DNA from: Sphingomonas sp. JUb134
GTDB taxonomy: Bacteria; Pseudomonadota; Alphaproteobacteria; Sphingomonadales; Sphingomonadaceae
DNA length: 64,000 bases
Direction of reading: 5' to 3'
Assembly: GCF_004341505.2 (NCBI RefSeq)
Contig: NZ_SLYP02000001.1
Span: forward strand, 3,186,501 to 3,250,500
The position numbers and the translations under genes were made by a program. Positions within the stretch are counted from its first letter, which is position 1. Each line of letters starts with the position of its first letter. The notes beneath the pieces were generated by a model. The model had not been told where the DNA came from and ran no database searches. It was given only the letters and a program-made list of their open reading frames with translations. Below are positions 45,399 to 56,200 of this stretch, one piece after another.

Positions 45399-45757
45399 AG
45401 CGCTGCCGCGATCCAGCGCAGCTCGGCACGCAGCACGCCCCAGGCGCGCGCCGCCGCCCGGCTGTCCATCGGCTCGACGCCGACGCCCTTGGCTTCGAGC
45501 GCCGCCACCAGCGCCGGAGACGGGCGCAGCATCCGGCTGCCGGTGCCCAGGATGAGGAACTCCGGCAGCGGATCGAGCGCCAGCACCGGGGCCAGCGCCT
45601 CGAGGGTCAGTTCCGCCAGCGCAGGCGGCGTCCACCCGTCGGCCCGCTCGGGCGTGATCAGCAGGCCCTCGTAGACGCCGTCGTCCACGCGAAAGCCGCG
45701 GCCGACGATCCCGGAGATCAGCGGCCCCTCGGCCCCGCCTGCCTTGTCGAGCCGCAT
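45383..45757 (-). CDS. Mth938-like domain protein
   Basis: The 124-residue protein has the Mth938-like pattern: I-S-G-I-V-G-R-G-F-R-V-D-D, P-E-F-L-I-L-G-T-G-S-R, G-V-G-V-E-P-M-D-S-R-A-A-A-R-A. The fold is known but the function is not, apart from a respiratory-complex assembly link in related proteins. ATG shares a base with the secF stop (TGATG), a common arrangement. Confidence 0.88.
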   Translation of the reverse strand: MRLDKAGGAEGPLISGIVGRGFRVDDGVYEGLLITPERADGWTPPALAELTLEALAPVLALDPLPEFLILGTGSRMLRPSPALVAALEAKGVGVEPMDSRAAARAWGVLRAELRWIAAALYPLD

Positions 45758-46713
45758 CAGGGCTGCGCGCGCTCGGCGGCGGTCGGCTCGGACGAACCCA
45801 CCTTCGTGCCCGCCTTCAGCTTCAGCGTGATCAGCAGCGACGACGACACGTAGATCGACGAATAGGTGCCGACGATCACGCCCAGGATCATCGCGGAGGT
45901 GAAGCCGCGCAGCACATGGCCACCGAAGATCAGCAGCGAGCCGAGCGCCAGCAGGATCGTCAGCGAGGTCATCACCGTGCGCGGCAGCGTCTCGTTGACC
46001 GAAAGGTCGATCAGCTGCGGCATGTCCATCTTGCGGAACTTGCGCATGTTCTCGCGGATACGGTCGTCGATCACCATCTTGTCGTTGATCGAATAGCCGA
46101 TGATCGTCAGCACCGCCGCGACGATGTTCAGGTCGAACGGCATCTGCGTCAGCGCAAAGAAGCCCAATGTCATCAGCACGTCGTGCAGGATCGCGACCGC
46201 GGTCGACACGCCGAACTGCCATTCGTAGCGGAACCAGCTGAACACCGCGATGCCGGCCACCGCCAGCAGCACGGCGAGCACGCCGTTGCGGATCAGCTCG
46301 TCCGAAACCTTGCCCGAAACCGTGGTGTAGTTGGAAAAGGTCGCGCCGGGGAACTTGGCCGCCAGCCCTGCCTTCACCTTCTCCACCACCGCGTCGGCCG
46401 CACCCGGGGGCGCGTCGTCCGCCAGCGGCAGGCGGATCGAGATGCTGTTCGCGTCGCTGCCCAGCTGCTGGAGCGCAGCCTCGCCGACGTTCAGCTCGTC
46501 CACCGCGCTGCGCACCTGGTCGAGCGGCGGCACGGTGACGAACTTCTCCTCGATCGCGACGCCGCCGACGAAGTCGACGCCGAAGTTCAGGCCGCGCGCA
46601 AACACCAGCCCGACCGCCGCGATCGTCAGCAGCGCCGTGATCGCAAAGGCGATGTGACGGATGCGGACGAACTGGATGTTCGTGTTGTCGGGAACGATTT
46701 TCAAAAGGCGCAT
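45757..46713 (-). CDS. secF: Protein translocase subunit SecF
   Basis: The 318-residue membrane protein has six helices and the SecF motifs N-F-G-V-D-F-V-G-G, S-I-N-D-K-M-V-I-D-D-R-I-R-E-N and Y-S-S-I-Y-V. SecDF uses the proton gradient to pull translocated proteins. ATG 46713 is chosen; an upstream frame to 46839 would run into secD. Ten bases lie between secD and secF. Confidence 0.96.
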   Translation of the reverse strand: MRLLKIVPDNTNIQFVRIRHIAFAITALLTIAAVGLVFARGLNFGVDFVGGVAIEEKFVTVPPLDQVRSAVDELNVGEAALQQLGSDANSISIRLPLADDAPPGAADAVVEKVKAGLAAKFPGATFSNYTTVSGKVSDELIRNGVLAVLLAVAGIAVFSWFRYEWQFGVSTAVAILHDVLMTLGFFALTQMPFDLNIVAAVLTIIGYSINDKMVIDDRIRENMRKFRKMDMPQLIDLSVNETLPRTVMTSLTILLALGSLLIFGGHVLRGFTSAMILGVIVGTYSSIYVSSSLLITLKLKAGTKVGSSEPTAAERAQP

Positions 46714-46723
46714 GGGGGGCGTC

Positions 46724-48316
46724 CTAGATATGGATCTCGGTCGGCCGGTTCTTGCGAACCCAACCCGACACGAGCATGCGCGTGAAGGTGACGGCGGTGA
46801 ACACCGAGGTCGCGATGCCGAGCAGCAGCACCACGGCAAAGCCGCGGATCGGGCCGGAGCCCAGCAGCAGCATGATCAGGCCCGCGATCGCGTGCGTCAC
46901 GTTCGCCTCGAAGATCGTGCGGCTCGCTTCCTTGTAGCCCAGCTCCAGCGACTGGATGACGCTCCGGCCGCGCCGCCGCTCTTCGCGGATGCGCTCGTTG
47001 ATCAGCACGTTGGCGTCGACCGCGGTACCGATGGTCAGCACGAAGCCGGCGATGCCCGGCAGCGTCAGCGTCGCGTTCAGCATCCCCATCACGGCCAGGA
47101 TCACCAGCACGTTGATGACGACCGCGGTGGTCGCATAGATGCCGAACCGGCCATAGGTCAGGATCATGAACGCGATCACGGCGACGGCCGCGATTACCGA
47201 GGCGAGGATGCCGGCGCGGATCGAATCGTCGCCCAGTTCCGGGCTGACCGTGCTTTCCTGCACCACCGTCAGGTCGACCGGCAGCTTGCCCGAGCGCAGC
47301 GCGATCGCGAGCTGGTTCGCGCCGTCGACGGTGAAGCCGCCGGCGATGGAGGCGCGGCCGCCCAGGATCGGCTCGTTGATGTTGGGTGCCGAGATCACCT
47401 GGTTGTCGACGATGATCGCGAACGGCTTGTTCACGTTTTCGCGGGTGACGGTCGCGAAGCGCCGGCCGCCCACGCTGTCGAAGGTGATGTCGACGTTGGG
47501 CTGGCCGTTCTGGTCATAGGACTGGCGCGCATCGGCGAGCTGGTCGCCCGAGATGATCGTGTTGCGCTTGACCGCGATCGGCTGGCCCGTGCCCTGATAG
47601 CGCAGGATCTGGCTGCCGACCGGCGCGTCACCGCGCAGCACCGCCGCCGGATCGGCGGTGGTGTCGACCAGCTTGAACTCCAGCCGCGCGGTCTTGCCCA
47701 GCAGGTCCTTCAGCGCCTTGGGATCGTCCAGGCCCGGCACCTGCACGACGATGCGGTTCGAACCCTGGCGGATGATCGTCGGCTCGCGCGTGCCGAGCTC
47801 GTCGATGCGGCGGCGGACCACGTCGGTCGCGTCGTCCATCGCCCGGTCGACGGCCTGGGTGAGGCCCGCGTCGGTCTGGGTCAGCACGAAGCGGGTCTGG
47901 TCGACCACCTCGATGTCCCATTCGCGCTGGCCCGTCAGGCCCGCGCCGCCGCCGGTGATCGACAGCAGCTTCTCGCGCGCCGCGTCTACCTGCGCCACGT
48001 CGCGCACCATGAACGACAGCCGCCCGCCGCGCGTGGAGATGTCGCCGATCTGGACGCGCGGGGCGCGCCGCATCTCGGTCGAAACCTGTTCCCGCATCTG
48101 CTCCAGCCGCGTGGTCGCGACGTCGGAGGTCTTGGCCTCCAGCAGGATGTAGCTGCCGCCGGCCAGGTCGAGGCCCAGGTTGATCGTCGGCGTCGGCACC
48201 CAGCCCGGCAGCTGGGCGCGGGTGCGCTCCGGCAGCAGGCTCGGCACCGCGAGCAGCACCATGATGAGGACCCCGAGCCAGATGGCCCGGACCTTCCAGC
48301 GCGGGAAATCGAGCAT
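46724..48316 (-). CDS. secD: Protein translocase subunit SecD
   Basis: The 530-residue protein has the N-terminal helix, G-L-D-L-A-G-G, the large periplasmic region and the C-terminal membrane block with V-D-A-N-V-L-I-N-E-R-I-R-E-E. Start ATG 48316 shares a base with the yajC stop (TGATG). Partner of SecF. Confidence 0.97.
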   Translation of the reverse strand: MLDFPRWKVRAIWLGVLIMVLLAVPSLLPERTRAQLPGWVPTPTINLGLDLAGGSYILLEAKTSDVATTRLEQMREQVSTEMRRAPRVQIGDISTRGGRLSFMVRDVAQVDAAREKLLSITGGGAGLTGQREWDIEVVDQTRFVLTQTDAGLTQAVDRAMDDATDVVRRRIDELGTREPTIIRQGSNRIVVQVPGLDDPKALKDLLGKTARLEFKLVDTTADPAAVLRGDAPVGSQILRYQGTGQPIAVKRNTIISGDQLADARQSYDQNGQPNVDITFDSVGGRRFATVTRENVNKPFAIIVDNQVISAPNINEPILGGRASIAGGFTVDGANQLAIALRSGKLPVDLTVVQESTVSPELGDDSIRAGILASVIAAVAVIAFMILTYGRFGIYATTAVVINVLVILAVMGMLNATLTLPGIAGFVLTIGTAVDANVLINERIREERRRGRSVIQSLELGYKEASRTIFEANVTHAIAGLIMLLLGSGPIRGFAVVLLLGIATSVFTAVTFTRMLVSGWVRKNRPTEIHI

Positions 48317-48657
48317 CAGTCGTTCGCGGGCTTGGCGCCGGCGGGCGCCGTCACCTCGGCGATGGTCGCCTTGACGACGCGCACGCGGGTGTTGGGCGCG
48401 ATCTCGACCTCGACCACCGCGTCCTCGACGCGGGTGACGCGACCCAGCAGGCCGCCGGCCGTCACGACCTGGTCGCCCTTCTTCACGTTCGCGATCGCCG
48501 TCTGCAGCGTCTTCATCCGCTTCTGCTGCGGGCGAATCATCAGGAAGTAGAAGACCACGAAGATCAGGATCAGCGGCGCGATCGACACGAACGACGCAAG
48601 GGCACCGCCCTGGGCGGCCGATCCGGCGGACTGGGCAAAAGCTTTGGGAACGAGCAT
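48316..48657 (-). CDS. yajC: Preprotein translocase subunit YajC
   Basis: The 113-residue protein has one N-terminal helix (about residues 26-45), then [10 protein letters not shown] and [14 protein letters not shown], the family signature. It joins SecDF and leads the operon; a divergent tRNA-Pro lies 144 bases away. Confidence 0.95.
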   Translation of the reverse strand: MLVPKAFAQSAGSAAQGGALASFVSIAPLILIFVVFYFLMIRPQQKRMKTLQTAIANVKKGDQVVTAGGLLGRVTRVEDAVVEVEIAPNTRVRVVKATIAEVTAPAGAKPAND

Positions 48658-48760
48658 GGGTGCTTGGAAACCTGATGAAAAAAGGCCGCGGACGCCGGGC
48701 CGTTCAAGGGGCGCGCGCTATCATGCGCGTGCCTCTGTGGCAACCGGCCGTCCTTAGCGC

Positions 48761-48789
48761 TTGCAAGCGGCGCGCGACGCGCATAGAGG
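48761..48789 (+). promoter_or_regulatory. Candidate tRNA-Pro promoter
   Basis: TTGCAA (48761-48766) and TAGAGG (48784-48789) are separated by 17 bases, and the tRNA begins 12 bases further on. The -10 is a weak match, so this is a reasonable but unproven promoter. Confidence 0.45.
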
Positions 48790-48801
48790 GCAGCGCTCGG
48801 T

Positions 48802-48878
48802 CGGGGCGTAGCGCAGCCTGGTAGCGCATCACACTGGGGGTGTGGGGGTCGCAGGTTCGAATCCTGTCGCCCCGACCA
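48802..48878 (+). tRNA. tRNA-Pro (GGG)
   Basis: A 77-base cloverleaf. Acceptor arms CGGGGCG and CGCCCCG pair and CCA is encoded at 48876-48878. The anticodon stem TCACA/TGTGG (one T-G pair) encloses CTGGGGG with anticodon GGG, and GGTTCGAATCC is the T arm. Confidence 0.95.
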
Positions 48879-49007
48879 ACAAGATCAAGCGGCGGGTCGA
48901 GTCTCTCCCCACCGCCGGCGGCCATCCCGCCCCACCCGCGACTTCACAGCATCGAAGATCCATGGGAACGCGCCGGCCCGCTGCCGGCGGGCGCGGCGAC
49001 GCTCCCC

Positions 49008-51896
49008 TCAGCGTCGCCGGGAAACCTTCTGCAGGGCCCGCGACAGCGTATCGATCGAATAGGGCTTGTGCACGAGTTCGAAGCCGTGGGTTCCGTTCTG
49101 CGCCAGCACCTCGCTGTATCCGCTGGTCAGGACGACCGGCAGCGCGGGGTAGAGGCGGGCGATCTCCTGGCCAAGCTCGATGCCGGACATGCCCGGCATC
49201 ATCACGTCGGAGAAGACGACGTCGAAGCGGCCGGCCTCGGCAGCCAGTTCCGCCAGCGCCTTTCGCCCGTCCATCGCCCACACCGTCTCATAGCCGAGCT
49301 CCGCCAGCGCCTGGGTCGCGAACATGCCGACTTCGGCATTGTCCTCGACCACCAGCACGCAGGCCCCCTCGCCGAGCGGGAGGGAATTGTCGCCGGCTGC
49401 GGCCGGGACGCCCGCCGTTCCTTCGACCCGCGGCAGATACAGGGTGAAGGTCGCCCCCTCCCCTTCCTCGCTCGTGACGATGATGCCGCCGCCGGACTGC
49501 TTCGTGAATCCGAACACCTGGCTCAGCCCAAGGCCAGTTCCCTCGCCCACGCCCTTGGTGGTGAAGAACGGCTCGAAGATGCGGTCGATGTTGTCGGCCG
49601 GGATGCCGGGCCCGCTGTCGGTCAGCGAGACGGCCACGAACTCCCCCGGCGTCGCAGGATGTGCCCGGATGGCCGGCATCTCGGACGTGGTGCAAACCGA
49701 CAGGATCAGCTCACCCTCGCCCTTCATCGCGTCGCGCGCATTGACGGCCATGTTGACGATCGCGGTGTCGAACTGGCTGCGGTCCGCGTCGATGTAGCAG
49801 GGTTCGGACGGCAGCCTCAGGGACACCTTCACCCGCGATCCCGTCAGCGTCCGCACCATGTCGCTGACGGTCCGCACGCTTTCGGAAACGTCAAAGACCT
49901 CGGGCTTCAGCGACTGGCGGCGCGCGAACGCCAGCAGCTGGTTGGTGAGCTTGGTCGCGCGGTCCGCGGTGTCGGAGATCGCGTCGATGTAGCGCTGGCG
50001 CCGATCGTCGGAGAGGCCGGGCCGACGCAGCAGGTCGACGGACCCGCGAATGACGGTCAGCAGGTTGTTGAAATCGTGCGCGACCCCGCCGGTAAGCTGC
50101 CCGATCGCCTCGACCTTCTGCGACTGGCGCAAGGCGTCCTCGGCCTCCACCAGGTCCGCCGTCCGCTGCGCGACCCGCTGCTCCAACGTCTCGTTGAGCG
50201 CGCGCAGGTCCGCAAGCGCACGGTCGCGCTCCGCCTCGATGGTGCGCCGCTCCTGGACGTCGATCAGGACGCCCGGGAAGCTCAGCGGCGTCCCGTCGGG
50301 CCCATGCTCGACCCGTCCGTTCGCCTCGATCCAATAATAGCGGCCGTCGCACCGTCGCACGCGATACTGGTGGGCGTAGGGACCGCCGCGTGCGATCACC
50401 TCGCCGATCGCCTCCTCCAGGCCCCGCCGGTCGTCCGGGTGAACCGTGGCCGTGATCTGCGCCAGCGGGATGCCCTTGCGGCCAAGTGCCGGGTCCAGGC
50501 CGAAGGTGCGCGCGAACGCGTCGTCGACGGTGAACTGGTCGCTCGGCAGATCCCAGTGCCAGGTGCCGATGATGGCGCCGGCCTCCAGGGCGAGCTGCAC
50601 CCGCTCCGCATTCTCCCGCGCACTCGCCTCGCTGACCCGCAGGCGCTCCTCCGCTTCCCGCCGGGCGGTCACATCATTGAAAATGATCGCGATCTGCCGG
50701 TCGGCAGGGTCGCCGACCCGCACCGCGCGCACGTCGAACCAGCGCTGGAAGGCCTCGGCATAATTTTCGAAGTTCGTCGGCTCGCCGGTCTTGGCCACAT
50801 GCCCGTAGATCTGGAACCAGAACGGCTCCAGGTCCGGCGCATATTCGGTCACCCACTTGCCGCGCAGGTCCACGCCGGCCTGGCGCGCGAAGGCGGGATT
50901 CGCCTCGACGAAGCGATAGTTGATCGGCTCTTCATTCTCGTCGAACTTGACCTCGACGATGGCGAACGCCGCCTCCACCGTGTCGAAGATCGTCTGGAAC
51001 CGCTCCTGCGCCTGGCGCAGCGCAATGCCGGCGAGGTGCTCCTCGGTGCGATCGCGCAGGATCTTCACGAAGCCGACATGCTGCCCGGCCCGATCGCGCA
51101 GCGGAGACAGCTCGCCGCTCGCCCAGAATCGTGCGCCGCCCTTTCGCACATGCCAGCGCTCGTCGATCGCCCGGCCTTCTTCCAGGGCGCACTGCATCTC
51201 GCGATCCGGCACCCCGGCTGCGCGATCCTCCTCGATGAAGAACAGCGAAGCGCTCTGCCCCACCGCCTCGCGTTCCGACCAGCCGAGCACACGCTCCGCG
51301 CCGTAGCTCCACTCCAGAATCTTGCCGTCCAGGTCCATGGCGATGATCGCAAAATCCTGGGCGCTGTCCACGATCGCCCCCTGGCGCGCCTCGGACGTCG
51401 CTGCGCGCTCGGTGGCAAGCCGTTGCTCCAGCTGCACCATGACCTGGCGGGCGAGAACGCGGATCGCGCGCTCCTGCACTCCGGTGAGGGTCCGGGGGCG
51501 AACGTCGAGCACGGACAGGGTGCCGATCGGCAGCCCTTCGGGCGACTTCAGGATCGCCCCCGCATAGAAGCGCAGGTGCGGCGCTCCCGTGACCAGCGGA
51601 TTGCAGGCAAAGCGCGGGTCCGCGGCCGCGTCGGGAACAAGAAGGAAATCCTCCTCCAGGATCGCCTGGGCACAGAAGGATGTGTCCAGCGGCATCTCCC
51701 GCACGCCCAGGCCGACCTCGGCCTTGAAGAACTGGCGGCCGTCCCCGATCAGGTTCACGATCGCCATCGGCGCCTCGCAGATCGCGGCGGCCAGTTCGGC
51801 GATCTCGTCGAACGCCTCCTCGGGGGGCGTGTCCACGATCTTATATTGTGCAAGCGCAGCCAGCCGCTGCCCCTCGCGTCCAGAGAGATCCGTCAT
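49008..51896 (-). CDS. Hybrid histidine kinase with GAF, PAS and receiver domains
   Basis: The 962-residue protein has no transmembrane helix, so it should sense in the cytoplasm. In order: GAF (about 20-160), three PAS-type domains (about 165-295, 300-425, 430-560), HisKA with the H-box G-V-A-H-D-F-N-N-L-L (about 595-665), an ATPase domain (N-M-A-V-N-A-R-D, D-S-G-P-G-I, G-T-G-L-G-L-S) and a C-terminal receiver (F-S-D-V-M-M-P-G-M-S-G, with K at V-H-K-P). No partner regulator is nearby. The input is unknown. Confidence 0.93.
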   Translation of the reverse strand: MTDLSGREGQRLAALAQYKIVDTPPEEAFDEIAELAAAICEAPMAIVNLIGDGRQFFKAEVGLGVREMPLDTSFCAQAILEEDFLLVPDAAADPRFACNPLVTGAPHLRFYAGAILKSPEGLPIGTLSVLDVRPRTLTGVQERAIRVLARQVMVQLEQRLATERAATSEARQGAIVDSAQDFAIIAMDLDGKILEWSYGAERVLGWSEREAVGQSASLFFIEEDRAAGVPDREMQCALEEGRAIDERWHVRKGGARFWASGELSPLRDRAGQHVGFVKILRDRTEEHLAGIALRQAQERFQTIFDTVEAAFAIVEVKFDENEEPINYRFVEANPAFARQAGVDLRGKWVTEYAPDLEPFWFQIYGHVAKTGEPTNFENYAEAFQRWFDVRAVRVGDPADRQIAIIFNDVTARREAEERLRVSEASARENAERVQLALEAGAIIGTWHWDLPSDQFTVDDAFARTFGLDPALGRKGIPLAQITATVHPDDRRGLEEAIGEVIARGGPYAHQYRVRRCDGRYYWIEANGRVEHGPDGTPLSFPGVLIDVQERRTIEAERDRALADLRALNETLEQRVAQRTADLVEAEDALRQSQKVEAIGQLTGGVAHDFNNLLTVIRGSVDLLRRPGLSDDRRQRYIDAISDTADRATKLTNQLLAFARRQSLKPEVFDVSESVRTVSDMVRTLTGSRVKVSLRLPSEPCYIDADRSQFDTAIVNMAVNARDAMKGEGELILSVCTTSEMPAIRAHPATPGEFVAVSLTDSGPGIPADNIDRIFEPFFTTKGVGEGTGLGLSQVFGFTKQSGGGIIVTSEEGEGATFTLYLPRVEGTAGVPAAAGDNSLPLGEGACVLVVEDNAEVGMFATQALAELGYETVWAMDGRKALAELAAEAGRFDVVFSDVMMPGMSGIELGQEIARLYPALPVVLTSGYSEVLAQNGTHGFELVHKPYSIDTLSRALQKVSRRR

Positions 51897-52078
51897 CGTC
51901 TTCCATGCTCAGGTATTGATCGCGTCTTTAGCACCGACGACGGCCGCCCCGCCACGGTCGCGTGCCAGGCGCGGGACGCGAATGCCCGCCTTTTTGACCT
52001 GGCACGATACAGCCTTGCGCCGCCGCACGGCTGCTGGAAGAACGGGTGGCGGGCAGGAACGCCCCGGGCCACGCAAGC

Positions 52079-53197
52079 TCACGACAGCGGGGATATTTCC
52101 CGATCGAAACTGATCGTGGAGCGCATCTCCGGCGTATCGGGTCCGATCGACATCGGACACACGACGCCGGGCATCACCGCAACGTCGAACAATTCGGTGA
52201 TGAAGCCGTCCAGCTTGATCCATTCGACGATGTCGCCGGAGGCGAGGTTGACGATCAGCACGCCGCACCACGCCTCGGCATCGCGGCTCGCCAGCGCAGT
52301 ATCGAGCGCGAGGCCGGCGAAGGTGCCGTTGCGCGGCTTCGACACGGTCACCAGGGCATGGCCGTTGTGGAGCGACATGCCCCGCAGGAAGCCCGGGCAG
52401 AAGGCGATGTCGGTCCGCTCACCGGTCGCCGGGTCGATGCGGATGAGATGCCCGCGCCCGGAATCCAGCGCCAGCACATGATCGCCCAGGACCCGGGGGC
52501 TATGCGGCATGGACAACTGATCGGTCACGATGCGGTCGGTCGCGACCTCGATCAGCACGCCGCCTTCGTGACGGCGCTCGCGCCAGCCCGTCAGGCTGTC
52601 GCTGCGGCTGACCGCCGTCACATAGCGCGGCGTGCCGCCGTCCATCGCCATCCCGTTCAGGTGGCAGCGATCCTCGGGCGCGAGCTTGGAAATGAAGCCC
52701 GGCTTCCAGATCGGGCGGAAGCTGTGGTTCAGGTCCAGCGTCGCCAGGCAGCTGTACTTGGTGTTGACGAAGATCACGCGCCCGGCTGCGTCCGTGCCGA
52801 CCTCGTGCACGTCGACGTCGCCGGTCGTCTGGGCGTTGCGCGGGATCAGCGCCATGTCGAAATGCTGGTTCGCCGTCTCACCGGGCCGAAGCATGTTCTC
52901 GAGCCGCCAGATCTGGTGCGACGTGCCGAGATACAGCCTGCCGGGCTGGTAGCAGACCCCCATCGCGCGGGAGAAGTTCTGCTGGTTGAACGAGACCGTG
53001 CCCGCCGGGGTCACGCCGACCAGGAACAACTGCCCCGTCTGGTAGGAGGTGAAGGCGATGCTCGTGCGGTTGGCGCGCAGCCAGTCGGACAGCCCGCGCG
53101 ACACCGTCAGGTTGGTGTTCGTCGGCTTGGGCGTACCCGGCGTCGCCGGCGACGGTCCGTTGCTTGCCCCGGCCATGGGTGCGGGCGCGTTACTCAT
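52079..53197 (-). CDS. TIGR03032-type protein
   Basis: The 372-residue protein fits the TIGR03032/DUF4915 family by its layout: T-S-Y-Q-T-G-Q-L-F-L-V-G, A-M-G-V-C-Y, C-H-L-N-G-M-A-M-D-G-G, M-P-H-S-P-R-V, and repeated short beta blades typical of a beta-propeller. The N-terminal 30 residues are Pro/Ala-rich and disordered. No signal peptide is seen. It lies on the same strand, 94 bases behind the autotransporter, so it may share a transcript. Role unknown. Confidence 0.75.
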   Translation of the reverse strand: MSNAPAPMAGASNGPSPATPGTPKPTNTNLTVSRGLSDWLRANRTSIAFTSYQTGQLFLVGVTPAGTVSFNQQNFSRAMGVCYQPGRLYLGTSHQIWRLENMLRPGETANQHFDMALIPRNAQTTGDVDVHEVGTDAAGRVIFVNTKYSCLATLDLNHSFRPIWKPGFISKLAPEDRCHLNGMAMDGGTPRYVTAVSRSDSLTGWRERRHEGGVLIEVATDRIVTDQLSMPHSPRVLGDHVLALDSGRGHLIRIDPATGERTDIAFCPGFLRGMSLHNGHALVTVSKPRNGTFAGLALDTALASRDAEAWCGVLIVNLASGDIVEWIKLDGFITELFDVAVMPGVVCPMSIGPDTPEMRSTISFDREISPLS

Positions 53198-53291
53198 GAT
53201 CCGGGCCTCTTGATGGGACGACGGGGCGATGGGCTCGCAGCCAATGCCGCGAGCCCGCGCCTCGGGTTGGTATCTCAGGGTATTGTACCGA

Positions 53292-56200
53292 TCAGAACTT
53301 GATCCGGATACCGGCACGGCCGCCGCCGCCCTGATAGTCGTCGCCATATTCGCCATGCGCTTCCAGGAAGCCGGTGACGCCGCTCGCGGTCATGATGTTG
53401 AAGCCCAGCGTGCCCTGGCCATAGGTGCCGAGGGCATCGCTCCCCAGCACGAGCGTCTGTGCGCCGCTCGTGAACCGCAGGCCGTCGTCGCCCTTGAACT
53501 CGTGCACCGCGGCACCACCGACGTAGAACACCAGCTTGGAAGACTCGCCGATGTCGGTCGCCCCCCCAATCTTCACCCCTGCCTTGCCACGCAGGCCCTC
53601 GAAGTCGTCGAAGTCGAAGCGGCCGCCCAGCGTGCCATAGCTGTCGATGTCGCTCTTGGTGTACGCGATGCTCACGGCGGGCTCGGCAAAGAAGGTGTCG
53701 GAGCCCAGGCGAGCACCCGCCTCCAGCTTGCCGCCCCAGGTATTCGCCTTGGTCTCCACGTTGAAGTTGGCGAGGTTGCCGCGCGCCTCGATCCACGAGC
53801 GGTCGTATTTCGCCAGGCCGTTGATGAAGAGGCCGCCCGCCTGGAACGCGCCATAGATGGCGCCGTTCAGCGTATCGATGTCGAACCGGTCGCCCGAGCC
53901 GGCAAAGTTCATCGCGGACGAGAGATAGCCGGTCGACACGCCGAACACGGCGCCGCCATTCTCGCTGGAGCCGCCGCCGATATCGAAGCCGATCTGGCCG
54001 CCGAACGCATCCTGGCGATAGCCCAGGTTCACGTCATCCTGCACCAGGCTGTTGAACGCGAAGTCGCGCGTTTCCTTGCGCTTGTTGACCTCCCCGAACA
54101 TCTGCAGCCAGAGCCGGCCGGTCGTGTCGGTGGCAGGGCTGCCCCAGCCCGCATCCCGACCTGCCGCCAGGTGGGCGGTCACCGCGTCCCCGGACCGGTT
54201 CCACACCGAGGCGAGGCCCTCGCCGAGCTTCGCCTGGCGGTACACCGTCGCGCTGGGCGCGCTGACGAGGCGATAGGCCAGCGCCGTCGGATCATAGGTG
54301 ATGCCGTACTGGATGAGGCCGATGTCGCGCGATGCCGGGTCCAGCGTGAAGGCCGTCGCCGACGAGGCGGCGGAGGTCTGGACGATGGTGGTCGCCGGGA
54401 TCAGGATCGCCTGGCCGTCGCTCGCCTGCAAGGTGACCAAGGTGGAGCCGCTCGCACTCCCCACCACAAGCCGATCGACGGCGGCGGTCGTGGTCCCGAA
54501 GCGGAGGTCGAGCCCTAGGGTCGCGTCGCCGGTGCCGGTGTAGGCGGTGCCGGCGAGCGTCAGGACATCGCCCGCCCGGCCGTTGCGCAGGTCGATGAGG
54601 CCGCTGTTCGACAGCGTCTCCAGATTGGTGATCGCCACCGTCCGCGTCGCAGCGGCGCCCCCCAGCCGGATCGTGCCGCTGTTGTTCAGCACGTCGGCCC
54701 CGGCCCCGAAATCGCTGTCGCCGATCAGGGTAAGGGTGCCGGCGTTGGTCAGCCGGTCGGCATTGTCCGTCAGTTGCAGCCGGCCGGTCAGGGCTCCGTT
54801 GTTGGCGATCGTCGCCGCGCCGCCGGACGCCTGGATCGCATAGCCGCTGCCACCCGTGATCGTGCCGTCGTTGGTGATGGTCGTCCCGTTCAGCGACGTG
54901 ACGGTGACGGCGTTCGTGCCGCCGTGGACCGATCCGCCGGCGGCGATCGTCAGCCGCGCCAGGCCATCGCGCGCCGGGTCGCCCATCGGGTCGCCGCCGC
55001 CGCCGCCGGCACCGCCCGCGATCATCTCGATCGCGGTGCCGCTGGTCGAACGCACCGCCCCGCCGACCGTCACGTCCGCGCCGCCGCCGAAGCCCAGGGC
55101 GCGGATCGCACGCGAGTCCGTGCCCGACACTCGCACCGATCCCACGTCCACCGTGACATCGCCGCCGAAGCTCGCCGCACTGATGCCGGTCGCGTTTGTG
55201 CCGCGGGTCGATACCGCGTCCGCGGTCACCGCAACGCTGTTGAACCCGCCCGCCGCGATGGCGACCGAGCCGTCGCCCGTCGTCCGGACCGTTCCTGCAT
55301 CCACGGTCACCCCGCCCGATGCATAGGCATCGATGCCGACCCCGGTGGAGGCGACGGAAGCGCTGGCGATGTCGATCGCGCCATATTGGCTGCGCGCGAA
55401 GATGCCGGTCGAGAAGTCCCCGGTCGTCGTGACCGAGCCCGTACCCCCGATCGACACGTCGCCGTAGAAGGCCTCGACATGGATGCCGTCGGACTCGGCG
55501 CCGCTGGTCACCACCGCGCCGTTGTTGATGACGGTCGCGCCGTTGTCCTCGTCCGTGATCGCGCCGATCGCATACACGTTGACGCCATCGGACGCGTAGC
55601 CGCTGGTGGTGACGGTGCCGGTGACGGTCACGGCAGCGGCGTTGTACGCCTGCGCGTTGACGCCGAACGAGCTGTCGCCGCTGGTGCTGACATCGCCGAC
55701 GGTGATGTTGGTATCACCGCCATAGAGCGCCACGCCGAGCACGCCGTTCGACGAATAGCCCGTGGTCGTGACGCTGTCGGCCGAGATCGTCACGTTTCCG
55801 AAATAGGATGCCCCCACGACGCCCGGCGCATAGTCGCCGGCGGTGCTGACCGTCCCCTGCGCCACGGTGACGTCGCCGCCGATGCTGACGGCATAGGCAC
55901 CCGCCGCGTTGTAGCCGGTCGTCGTCACCGACTCGCCGGTGATGCTGACATCCTCCAGTCCGACCGCGACCACGCCGAAGGCTTGCTCGCCGCTGGTCGA
56001 CACCTCCCCATGCGTGATGTCGATGGCGCCGCCGTTCAACGCGGTCGCATCGACCCCGTCGGCAAAGTCTCCCGCGGTCTCGACTGAGCCCACATCGACG
56101 GTGATGTTGCCGGCGGTGCCATAGTAGTTCGCCGTCTCCGCATGGACGCCATCGGCACCCGCCTCGCTCGTCGCGATCGCACCTTGGGTGATGTCGATGT

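Noticed and set aside
48840..52481. Very long open frame on the plus strand
   Set aside because: It starts inside tRNA-Pro and runs antisense to the hybrid kinase, so it is a shadow.
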